Origin: Berberis thunbergii
Lineage: Eukaryota; Streptophyta; Magnoliopsida; Ranunculales; Berberidaceae
NCBI GenBank assembly: GCA_003290165.1
Contig: QNQO01000454.1
Coordinates: 714,001 to 778,000, forward strand
DNA: 64,000 nt
Reading direction: 5' to 3'
Below, one piece after another: positions 36,349-47,020 of the stretch. Each line of letters starts with the position of its first letter. Within the stretch, counting starts at the first letter, position 1. The position numbers were made by a program, and so were the translations under genes. The notes below the pieces were generated by a model, which saw nothing but the letters and a program-made list of their open reading frames with translations, was not told the origin of the DNA and searched no databases.

Positions 36349-37185
36349 TCGATGCAGATCGAAGAGGAAGTGTCGTCTCTGCTTAAAAAGCCCAAACAGA
36401 TGGAAAACAAAGGCATGATGAACACATGAGAAGTGAAAAAGTGTTCACCGAAGGTGAAAACCGAACTGTATTATAGGACACTGAGGAGGCGAATCTTGGA
36501 GTATAGTCTGGATAAGTCATATTGTGATTTTTATAGAGGGCCGTGCCACAGATGAATGTTATTTTTTGAGTCACATGTCCAGGATCGAGTGAGGTTCAAC
36601 GGAATGATGAACATGTTAGCATGGTGCTTGAACACGATAGGAGTGATTCACTTGATCTCAAAGTAATCTCTGAGCGTAGGATGAAAAAGTAGATAGTCGA
36701 GGTGATGGGCATATTGTCCGAGCAGAGACCTATGCAGCAGGATTCAATGGATGAAGAGGAAGTAATCATCTTCACGGATGAAGATTATTTTCATAGTCGT
36801 TTTTCCTCATGAGGTCCCGTTTCAGTCATAAACCTTCAAGTTAACAACCCTATTGTCGGAAGGATTCCAGTAGATGACGGAAGCTCCGTGGATCTATTAT
36901 TTAAACCAACCATTGAGAAGATGAAAACTGATATCAGTGAGCTGAGACAGCCTAAGGGAAGTATGTTCGACTTCAATGGAGCTGAAACCAAGCAAATGAG
37001 AGAGATTGTCCTACCTGTCTTGGTTGGGCCTGTGGTAAACTGAGCAGATTGTGGTGCTAGATGCTCCATAGGTATATAACATCATTTTGGGAGGACCCTA
37101 GATTCATTGTATGGAAGTGTTGACTTCCACTTATTACTAAATCATCAGATTTTCGACAATGGAAGGTGGTAGGAGGCTGCAAGTT
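36349..37185 (+). pseudogene. Ty3/gypsy gag C terminus and aspartic protease (right piece of split gypsy)
   Basis: Begins with TCGATGCAG directly after the right copy of the copia-2 target repeat. In order: ILEYSLDKSYCDFYRGPCHR (gag C-terminal Cys-His-like region, compare KYC.FH...GH), then EEEVIIFTDEDYFHS, VINLQVNNPIVGRIPVDDGS, SVDLLF (protease, DDGSS for the usual DTGSS), LRQPKGSMFDFNGAET and REIVLPVLVGP, and near 37077 YNIILGGP (for YNAILGRP). Stops and frameshifts occur throughout. It continues the gag remnant at 5825-6253 in the same strand and order. The element belongs to the plant gypsy group with protease before RT. Confidence 0.82.
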
Positions 37186-38265
37186 GGCTAGAAACATCCA
37201 ATTTCGAGCCAAAATTTTCCACAAAAATTTGATTCCAAAACTATCCAAATCCAAAAATGCCATTTTTTTCCTAAATGTTTTGGAACTAATTTGGAATGCC
37301 TATGATATATTCGGTTCCAATTCGAATAATTTCGAAACTTCCCGAAAGTGTTCAATCTGAAAATTTTCGAGATTCTCTTAAATAAATAACATTTCATATA
37401 GTATAGTATAAGTTATAAATGTATAGTTTCTTTCATTTTCATATAAATAAAAAAGATTATATATTGTAATTGACAAAATATAAGTATGTATTTTAATATT
37501 TGCATTTATCATCATACCAATAAAATAAAATCACATATATAATCATTTGTAAGTTGTGATTAAGTTTTTCTTTCCTACTCACTACACCACAAATCCTCAT
37601 TTATGGCATGCCAAAAATGCTATAACTGGATATGATAGCGTTAAATGATATGTTGTGACAGCCGACGCAATTAAAAGTCTTGCTCTATTATAGCGTTTTC
37701 GAAACGCTACTAGAAGTACTATTATAATAGCGTTTGTGACACGTTGTAACTCCTTTCATGGCATTTATCAAATGTTGTTACATAGTTTTCTATGTTGTTG
37801 TAACTCCTGTATAGTGTTTAAAAAATGTTGTTACGCAATTTTTTTATATTATTTTTAGATTGCTATTAAATTAATTACTCATGACACTTTAAAATTGCTA
37901 TTAAAAGTCTTCGTTATTTTTTTTGCCCATTTGTTTTTAGTTATGTTGGTATCATTTGCAATGTTCTACCTCATTAGTTAATATCCAATAGATTTTGATT
38001 ATGAAACCTAGCTATTTCAAACTTTATTTGAGTCTAACCCCAATTTTTGAAAATTCAATTAGAATTTTTTTCCCAAAAAAAATCCTCAAAATTCTGAAAA
38101 GTGAAATTCCATAATTGTTCAAATTTTCAAAAAATTTGATTGTAAATTTCCACTTCCTATTCCGAAAATTTGGAATGGATATTGGAAACAAATTCAATTC
38201 TGAAATTTTTTGGAATGGAAATTGGAACAATTGTTTCCAATCCGATCTATCCGAAAAATGCCCTG
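37186..38265 (+). other. AT-rich insertion in the gypsy remnant, with a CACTA-like end
   Basis: Gypsy coding similarity stops near 37185 and resumes near 38266. Both ends of the insert are rich in AATTT, TTCCGAA and GGAATGG motifs, and the right end ATCCGAAAAATGCCCTG resembles a hAT terminus, but I could not find its partner on the left. In the middle, CACTACACCACAAATCC at 37580 is a CACTA-type left end followed by about 280 bp of repeats around TAGCGTTT and GTTGTAAC; no right end is seen. No gene. Confidence 0.5.
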
Positions 38266-38680
38266 TTTGAGATCCACAAAGATCAGGCATAGAGGTGTTG
38301 TGCAGAAGTCGATGATATTCTAGAAGCTTTAGAGGGTTTCGGAGAAAAATAATAATTACAGAGCGAGTAGAGACTTGAAAAATCAATGACCGAATCTCGA
38401 ATAGTGAAGGTGGTCGACTCAATAAATTTGGCAGAAGAGGATCAAGAAATATTGAAGATAACTTATGTCAGGAGTGAGTTGGCAACTTTTGAAAGGCAAC
38501 ATGGATGTTTTCGCATGGGGCATGGTGAATATGGTTGTAATATCAGCCGAAGTGGTCCAACATAGCTTGAACACAGACATGACATGCTGACCTTTGAAGT
38601 AGAAATAATGGAAGATTCAGCTCAAATTGGTTGAGCAGTAGCATAAAAGGTGGAAAGATTACTGATTGATCTCAAATCTT
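38266..38680 (+). pseudogene. Ty3/gypsy RT N-terminal fragment
   Basis: Near 38490 the sequence reads KATWMFSHGAW in one frame and NMDVFAWGMVNM in another, then VVQHSLNTD. This is the start of the gypsy RT region (pattern K...DVFAW...DM..I......H.L). Frameshifts and stops are frequent. The fragment ends where the TACCGCAAATGC repeat begins at about 38681; the rest of pol is absent. Confidence 0.6.
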
Positions 38681-39655
38681 ACCGCAAATGCATAGTTGTC
38701 TATTGAGTTAGAAATCGACAACTACGGGTCGAATCCCACAAGGAGGGTTAATATTTGAAAACCACTTTTGTAAATCAACTTATAATACTTAACCTAGTAG
38801 AACAAAGATTTTTGAAAAAGAATCCTAAGATAGGACAACAATATAAATCTAACTAAGATGATAATTTAGGAGAAAATCTTAGGGTTTTAGGGATTACCAC
38901 CATGGATTAATAGCTCCTTTTGGATACTCTTGAGTTTAGCCATTCTTATTTCACTAGCATATCCTAAGGTAGACTCTTGTCTCACCTTAGGATGAAAGAT
39001 ATAATAATGTGAGCAACTTGTTCCGAGCCAAAGTTATACTACTGAGCTAAGCATCAAATAATATTTAAAAGTATAAAAGGAATTCATGTAGCTAGATGAA
39101 ATACCTAATATCTAACAAATCATATGAAACTTATACTAACAATATATAAACATAAAAGCTTATGGCTTGTTAGATAAATGTATGAATAGAAATTATATAA
39201 CTTTAAACTTGAAAGATAGAAGATGAAAGCATGAATTGAATTGAAATATGAAACACAAGATATCTAACTTACTTCACTGATTAATGACATAACCAATCTA
39301 CAAAGTTAGTCTAACCAACAATGTTTTTCTAATACATGGAAATAGAAATATTTAAGAGGACCATTTTAGGATTATCTTCCCATGGTGTTCACTCACACCC
39401 TAAGGTGTAGTTTAGCCACTCATGGTAGACCCTAAGTCACTCATGGTTTTAAACATAACTACTAAAAGAAACTAAAATCTTACAAGATCTAAATCTCACA
39501 CTCTTCTTCTTTCTCTTCTCCCAAATTTTTTTTTCATGAATTCCAAGCATGGGGTATTCATAGGTGAAGAAGGTCATAGGTGAAGAAGGGTGAGTTTGAG
39601 CATGCATATGGGTGATGCAGATTTTACCAACCTGAATTAATAGGCTAATTTGACT
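38681..39655 (+). repeat. LTR-like non-coding repeat (truncated)
   Basis: Starts TACCGCAAATGCATAG and continues CGGGTCGAATCCCACAAGGA, a start very common in long non-coding plant LTR elements. The neighbouring repeat at 39661 starts TACCGCAAGTGCACAG. No coding sequence. Boundaries are approximate. Confidence 0.5.
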
Positions 39656-42394
39656 TGATTGTTATACCGCAAGTGCACAGATGCCTAACTAGTAGACAAT
39701 AGCAAATACGAGTTGATCTAACGAGGATTGAAGACATAATCTAAAACTACAATCTATTTACACCAATTTGAAAGGGGGTTACAACAATCATAAATTTCTA
39801 AACTAGTAGAAAGTAGAAAAACAATTAAAAATTAACTTTGAAAATCAAATACAGAGATGCTAAGGATTTCAAATCATCTATCAAGTTCATAAATTATACT
39901 AATGTCAATTATCATACTAATGTCAATTATCATCCCCTAGAAATGTAGTGGATTGATATTAGCAAAAATGCAAACCCCTAGCATTAATTGTTTGTCTAAG
40001 GTACAACTAATCACATGTTTAACTAATACAAAAAAACATGCTTAAAAAACATATAATATTTTCATCTCCTAAGCAAATCTACGTTGTTCGTGGGTCACTA
40101 TGCTCCGTGGTGGTACAGAATAGAGTACAAGGTACAAATAGCCATATGTCGAGATTTAAATTTCCCTCCTTCTTCCAATAACAACTACCCTGTTTTCCAG
40201 CTTTCTAGCCATGATAGAGAATAGTTGTGACAAAGAATATGAGGACGAGATGGGGTGGATGAGGAATGAGGGACGACGTTCGTGGCTGGTAGGACAGTGA
40301 TAGGAGATCACGATGGAGGAAGAAATGAGGTCGAAGGGATGGATCATGATGGTTGTTGGTCTGTGATGTGAGGAAAAAGAACAGATTTTGACGAGGGCAA
40401 GGTGGATTCAAGCGAGGGTAAAATTAGGACGTTGGCTGATTATGAGAGCTCGAGCAAGAAGAAACATGGCGTGAATCCGTGGTTGCGTGTGTCCGAAGGT
40501 GAAGAAAGAAGATAGCTCGAGATCACGAGGAGAGAGAGCTTGAGATGGTTTCTAGCTGCAATAAGAAGTGAAAGGGAGTTGTCTGTTGAGAACGATGGAG
40601 GATGAGGGTCTGTTAGGTTTTTACTGTGAAGAAGATTGGAAGATGAAGTGGTTGACTGTTTGAGATAGGGCGGGAAGAGATGAAGAATAGGGGAGGGAAA
40701 AAGTGTTGCTGGCAAGAAGATGGGGCTGCCCCAAGAGAGAGGGAGAAAACATTGATGATGGAGAGGAGAAAATAGATGGTGAAACATGCTTTTAGGTTTA
40801 CCTTTGGGTTTGGGTTTGGTCCCGTGCTTAGCTTGGATGAGTTTCCGCTTGGGTTGTTACAATTTTTCCCGTCACTATGTACCACCATTCGAACATTCAA
40901 ATAATTGTTCTCTGAGTTTCCACAATTATACGATTTTATCTTTTAAGTTCCTAATCCTACAAAAACATGAAAAATAAAATAATTGGAATAAAATACAATA
41001 TTTGAAATACTAACAAATATAATTATAAGGTAAGTTAGGTATAAATTACGTGAATATCAAATACTCCCAAACTTATATTTTGTTTGTCCTGGAGCAAAAC
41101 AAAAATAAAATCCTATCTCACTTTTGCAGGAATCATCTATTACCCTTACCTTAAGCGAGCAACAAGGCTTTGAACCCCTAGATTACTTCTAGTAGACGAG
41201 TTATAGTCTCGTAAGGGTTTTCAAAATTTTACCCACAAACATTACTAACTTAATAAAAGAAAGCATACTTTCTAAAAAAAATTGCAAAAACATAGTCACT
41301 CTCCTTTATTTTCCACAGAGTAATCATCTAATTTCCAAATTTTTTAAGAAAAAACAACAGTGTCACAGTAGTATGTATATTAACAAATGTTAAGAACAAT
41401 TTAATTATATCTAAGGGTTAAATAAATTTCATCATAGTTCTTAACTCGAAGTGTATGTGTGAATAACCTTATTAACATAACTCTCCATTTCACACTAAAG
41501 ACACGACTAGATAACCTTTTGAAAATCGATTCGATTACAAATCTTTCACATCACTAAGAGATTGGGTATTTATCACCCAGTTTATCTGTGAGGAAAATAA
41601 TAAATTATAGAAACACAAAAATCTCACATATAATTATCATGAAAAATGGACTTTTCAAATAATGAAATGAATAAGATCTCATGGACATGAATATCAATTA
41701 CTTTTGAGAATGTTTGATCAAACACCATAGTTCTTGTCTATTCAATCTCCACATCTAAGGATCGAACTTTAGTTAAGATCAATTAGGTCTTTATTAGGTT
41801 GTAATGAGGCTAAGATTATGGTTAACAAGAATGAAAGATGATATACAAAAAATTTATGAGAATGGATACACCCGTTAATAAACACATAGGGCACTGGACA
41901 ATAAATCAATGTTGTATACCATTAATTTTTCTTCCTTCAAAATTCTTCTTATATGTATATTTGAAGCATCAATTTTTTTATTTTATTTTTTTATTTATTT
42001 TTTATTTGTGACTTGTTTTTCTTCTTCTACACAGAATGAAACATTTCAGTCTTGAGGATTCATGGAATATCTAGTTTCAGCTCTTTCTATTTGCTCATTT
42101 CAAACATATATTCAATCATACACATACTTAGAGAAATTGGGTAAGGATAAAAATAATATGGGGTATTACTCCATAAGTTGAGTAGGTAATGGGATGGGTT
42201 AGCAAAGAAAAGGTTATTCAAAGGCTACAAACATAAATTTATTACTGAGTAGGATAAAGGCTAAAGAATTGTCCAAAGAAAAATGCCTATATTACTTTTT
42301 AAGCTCTAGTCGATATTATGGCATTTCAACTAAATATTTTTTTTTAAGTTGAATTTATTTTTAAATTGGGTCATTGACCCTTTTTATTTATTTA

Positions 42395-42740
42395 TTAATC
42401 CATGCCCGAAGGCTACATGACTGATCCTATATGGTCAACAAACCAAGCCCGAAGGCTACAATATTGTTGCAACTTAATATCCTCGTCGCCTCCATCTCGC
42501 ATAGAGACTTGCTTTCACTCCGGTCCATCACCTTCACCTTACATGAAGACTCGTTTTCACTTCGCTCCGGTCCAGTCCATCTAAGCAGTTGCATTCAATA
42601 CCCGAAGGCTTATCAACGGCGGAGCAAATGTGCTCCTAATAATTGGGCGAAAACTCACAAAATCCTAACTGGTGAGTCTCGAACCCGCGACCTCTCACAA
42701 AAAGAGTGGATGTCTAACCAATTGAGCTACAATACTAAAT
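42395..42740 (-). mobile_element. tRNA-derived SINE-like unit
   Basis: Read on the minus strand: TAGCTCAATTGG (box A, complement at 42718-42729), then GGTTCGAGACTC (box B, complement at 42674-42685), spaced as in an internal RNA polymerase III promoter of a tRNA. The body carries three copies of AGCCTTCGGG and runs left to a T/A-rich end near 42380 (CCTTTTTATTTATTTATT on the + strand, that is a poly-A-like tail). It lacks a closing acceptor stem, so it is a SINE rather than a tRNA gene. Confidence 0.72.
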
Positions 42741-42763
42741 AAACTAAGAAGTTTTAGTGTAAT

Positions 42764-43365
42764 TGTAACGACTCGATCCGCACAGTAAGATATTGTCCGC
42801 TTTAGGCCCAACCGGCCCGCACGGCTTTAAAAGGCCTCTTACTATGGGGATCCAACCTCGCACATATATAGCACATCACCATCCCGCACCCAAGCGATGT
42901 GGGACTATGATTCCCCTTGTAGCTCGTCCAACCTCTCCCGGCCTGTTGGGCCTATTTGGCATGTTGGGCTCCAACCCTCACCCTCACCTTAGGTCCGCCC
43001 ACTTAGGGTCACAATTCACCCCCCCTTAAGGCCCAACGTTCTCGTTGGCCACACAGGCACAACGTCCACGTTGCCCGAGGGCCCACCTCCTCGTGGCACA
43101 CTTCCGACTGGGTCAGGCTCTGATACCATTCTGTAACGACCCAATCCGCACAGTAAGATATTGTCCGCTTTGGGCCCAACTGGCCCGCACGGCTTTAAAA
43201 GGCCTCTTACTATGGGGATCCAACCTCACACATATATAGCACATCACCATCCCGCACCCAGGCGATGTGGGACTATGATTCCCCTTGTAGCTCGTCCAAC
43301 CTCTCCCGGCCTGTTGGGCTCCAACCCTCACCCTCACCTCAGGTCCGCCCACTTAGGGTCTCACA
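42764..43365 (-). mobile_element. Complete TRIM retrotransposon (602 bp)
   Basis: Two LTRs (42764-43013, 250 bp; 43132-43365, 234 bp) in direct orientation flank only 118 bp. Read on the minus strand, the primer site TGGTATCAGAGC follows the 5' LTR (complement GCTCTGATACCA at 43118-43129) and a purine tract TAAGGGGGGGTGAAT precedes the 3' LTR (complement at about 43014-43028). LTRs begin TGTGA and end TTACA. A perfect 5-bp target repeat GTAAT lies at 42759-42763 and 43366-43370. The LTRs are nearly identical apart from a 16-bp extra segment in the left one. No coding capacity; it moves with enzymes of other elements. Confidence 0.95.
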
Positions 43366-43370
43366 GTAAT

Positions 43371-45059
43371 GATCCAATTGTAATGTCATTGTCAAAGCAA
43401 TCAATAAGAGAAACGAGAATAATGAGATCTTCAATGAGATAATGCGGACTCAAGAATAATCAGAGTTTATTAAATAACCCTAAAAAATAGAATGAATCAA
43501 AACTCATAAGGGTTAAGTCTGTACTATTATTCTAAGACTTTCTAGTTAATATCTCACTCGTCAACTTCAAATTATGCTAACTTGGCTAATAATGCAATAA
43601 TAATTGAGTTGAAAAATCTCATAAAATATATTTAATTTAAAGATAATATCAAACCTTGTGTTCCTATTAATATATAAATGTGACGAGTGACAGCATGTAT
43701 TTTCTAAAATTTACAAACATACTTGAAAGCATATTCTCTTCATTGGAAAGGAACTTCAGATTTTGAATGCATTTTCATATCAAAATTTTGAAATACCTAT
43801 CAAGATTTTAAGTAGAATACCGTAATTAATTAGTATAGTTGTGAAATACATTTCAACTCAAAATTTTGAAAAATGCACAAAAACTCATAAACCCCATCCC
43901 GAAACCTAAACCAAACATTGTCCTCAATGTGTAAAAAGATGAATCATGACCAAGGAATGAAAAAGAAAATAGGAAGGTTAACGTGATATTACCATGGTGA
44001 AGTTTTTACTAGTTTCAAAGAGATCATCCACCAATGAAAACTCAAAAACATAAGAACTGTGAACGTACCATGAGATATTGATAAACCACATACATGACAA
44101 AAAAATTGCACAAACAAAAAATTACAAGCACCAGTTGTAAGTCAAAATTGTTACGGAGCTAACAAGTATGAGTGGGATACAACTAGAAAAAAACTCTAAA
44201 AATCAATACAAACTAACCATAATGACACAACTGAAGCTGGGATGGACTCATGAGTGCTTGGTTTAACGACATCATCTCGACATATATTTTTCTCACAATT
44301 GATGTACCATAAATAAAAAGGAAGAACCTAGCGAACGCCTTCTCCCAAACCTAGACACTTAGTCCAGGTTGTAAACTAAATCAAAAGTGTCAAAGAATCG
44401 TATAACAACCTAAAAAGTTGAGGATCAATCCAACAAATAGTAGCAGTCACATGCGGTACAACATATACTAACACATTCATAGAGAAAATCATAAAGAAAA
44501 TGCAAATGAACTAGCATTCCTAGGAAATTCGTACGGACCTGGAGTATAAAGGGTCATAAATACTAATATCTAGCAAATGATTCTTGTCTACTCCTAAAAA
44601 GGGACATCCCAAGTCAGGTGTTGAATAAGAAGATTCAATACGTTTCATAATAGGATGGTCGAAACTAAAATCATCCCTTAAAAATAAGGGATCCACTTAA
44701 ATTGAGTCATTCAATGTGAAAGGGATGCAAAGAGTTATGTCTATAGATATATCGGGTGGTGTAGGCTCATCATAACAAAATGAATTGCACAAAGATGATG
44801 GGCTAGACAACTCAACAACACCCCAAACCTAAAATCAGCACTACATATGCCATATATTTTCTCATTTTCTCAACATATAATAATTCTAACTACCATGGAT
44901 GCATGATATACACGGTGAAAGTAATATGCGTTTGTTTACAAATCAATCCAATGTTTAACCATACAATGCATTGAAAAATCGTGAAAGACAAGAGAAAATT
45001 CTACTAAGCCTGAAGAATCATCTATGCCTTAGCACAGGGTTTAGAAGATCACGGTTCCA
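43371..45059 (+). other. Interior of the LARD-like element, no gene
   Basis: AT-rich sequence without an open frame of note or a protein motif. It continues the host sequence interrupted by the TRIM (joined at GTAAT). I see nothing else in it. Confidence 0.5.
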
Positions 45060-45883
45060 GTGGTAGTGTAGCAAATTCCATTTCTTCAACAAATGTACAT
45101 CATCTAGATGAAGAGATTTAATTTTCTTCCTTCTTCTTCCACGAACTACTGCTTTTTTTGTAGCGTTCTTGATGTGACAAAAAAGACGAGGGAGAGATGG
45201 GGCTGGATGAGGAATGAGGGACGACATCCGCGGCTGGCTGGATAGTGATGGGAGATCCCGAAGGAAGAAAAAAGGAGGTTGAAGGGCTGGATTGTGATGG
45301 TTGTTGATATGTGATGTGTGGAAAAAGAAAAAAAGATTATGACAAGGGCGAGGTGGATTCAATCAAGGGTTGAAGTATTGTTGGAAGAGATGAAGAACAA
45401 ATGAGGGAGTAGGTATTGATGGCGAGAAAATGGTGGCTACCGATCTTTTGAGCGAGTGATAATCGCCGTTTGAGGGACTGTGAAATGGTTATTTGGTGGT
45501 TGGAAAAAAGAGAGGCGTGAAAGAGAGAGAAGGCAAAAGGGGTTGCTTCTAGAGAGAGTGAGAAAACATTGATGATAGAGAGGAGGAAGAATAAATAGAT
45601 GGTGAGACATGTTTTTAAGTTTACTTTTGGGTTTGGGTTTGGTTCCGAGCTTAGCTTGGATGAGTTTGGGCTTGGGTTCTTACCATTTCACCCGTCACTT
45701 TGTACCGCCATTTGAACCTTTAAATAATTGTTCAATGAGTTGCCACAATTATACAATTTTATCGTTTAAGTTCCAAATTCTACAAAACTTGAAAAATAAA
45801 ATAATTAGAATAAAATGCAATACTCGAAACACTAACAAATATAAATTATAAGATAATTTAGGTATAAATTATGTGAATATCAA

Positions 45884-46322
45884 TGGGCTTGATGAAATTA
45901 TGGTGAGTTGTTTATGAATGATAACCGCAAAATGGTGTATGTGAATGGTGGAGCCAAATACGGAAAAGGATAAAAGTGATGAAGTGAAATAAGGAAAAGT
46001 TTAAAAGTGATGGAGTGAAACAAGGAAAAGTGACATGGATGTGAATTATGCAAATAAGGGAATGTGTAAAACTGTGAGAATGGATAGTGGAGTTTGCCTT
46101 AACAATTTTGGAATTTGTAGATATTTTTTGCCGGTTATGTTAAGTTGACCATGTGGACGACTAAAACTTCATATTGATTTCCTCGAGATCCATAGATGGT
46201 GGTGCTTTGTGGGCTTGACTTCAAGGATCTTGGGCTTGAAATTTTTTGGTCTTTGACAATGCATGTGTGAACTTCTAATGGGCTTTCTATTTGTTGAACT
46301 TAGCTTTATTGTGTCATGTTTA
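45884..46322 (+). other. Unassigned flank between the LARD-like element and copia-3
   Basis: No gene, repeat or terminus recognised. An 82-codon minus-strand frame at its right end overlaps the copia-3 LTR and is not convincing. Confidence 0.4.
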
Positions 46323-47020
46323 AGACAATCTGTAACAATATTAGAGGAGATGGGATGTAATCTGAGGCTTGATGAATGCAATGTCCTTAAGACAATATTC
46401 AACATGTCTCGGTTCAACGTTGATGGTCGTTAGTCTCCCAAGATACAACAAATTCGTTTCTATTCCTAATGCACTTTAGGACATAAACTCAGACGAATAG
46501 ATAAATGAACTGATTACTTTGAGATAAACAAGAAGGAACCTGTTTAGTTTGAATGTAAACTTTGCATTTATGTCTTCTTCTCTGATTGCTGGTTGTTGTT
46601 GAAATGATGAATTGCTATCTGTATTTTCTTTTAACTCAAATGACTAGTTTGAGAACTTATAGCAATTAAAGCATTACGTACCTTCTACCAGAAGACACAT
46701 CTACTGGCTGGTGGAGACTTATGAATCAAGGAAGTTACTTATTAGGAGTTTGTCCAACCGATTGGTTGGACTGCGGTGTGCGCATGTGGTGTATTTAACA
46801 TTATACACATTATCCATAGTTTCTGATCATAAGGACTTATTGTACCCCTTGGGGGCACACCCAATGTAACAAATACATAGTATTTAAACAAGCTAAAATT
46901 ACTTAACATATTAGACATGGGACTAAAATATTTGTTAGCTAAAAAGGACCTTATGTAATTAGTTTAGATGAAGTACGTTTTACCTCATTCAACCTTATGA
47001 GAATACGTAAATTTCCAACA
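46323..47020 (-). repeat. copia-3 3' LTR (left copy)
   Basis: Shares ACAATCTGTAA, GGGATGGGATGTAAT, GTTGATGGTCGTT and TAAATTTCCAACA with the copy at 51199-51899, with many substitutions and short indels. Confidence 0.85.

Larger units (their letters stand above)
39661..45883 (+). mobile_element. Non-coding LTR-type (LARD-like) element
   Basis: Direct repeats at about 40150-41060 and 45060-45883 share long stretches (for example GATGAGGAATGAGGGACGAC, GGTTTGGGTTTGGT, AAAAATAAAATAATT), both ending GTGAATATCAA. They look like the 3' parts of two LTRs roughly 80% alike. The 4-kb interior has no gag or pol and contains a SINE-like unit and a TRIM. A second copy of part of the interior lies at about 52040-52870. 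I call it LARD-like for its long non-coding interior; LTR start and target repeats were not resolved. Short open frames at 40156-40900 and 45018-45362 are chance frames in a purine-rich LTR. Confidence 0.6.

Noticed and set aside
37188..38265. A complete hAT element inserted in the gypsy remnant
   Set aside because: Only the right end looks hAT-like; no matching left terminus or 8-bp target repeat could be found.
40156..40900. Minus-strand protein genes in the Ser/Pro/His-rich frames
   Set aside because: The same sequence recurs diverged at 45018-45362 as part of LTR-like repeats, and reading frames are not conserved between copies.
42670..42735. tRNA gene on the minus strand
   Set aside because: Box A and box B are good, but no acceptor stem closes and the sequence continues into a 300-bp body with an A-rich end. 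It fits a SINE.
42793..43442. Repeated proline/histidine-rich frames at 42793-43029 and 43161-43442
   Set aside because: They are the two TRIM LTRs read in the same frame and are not genes.
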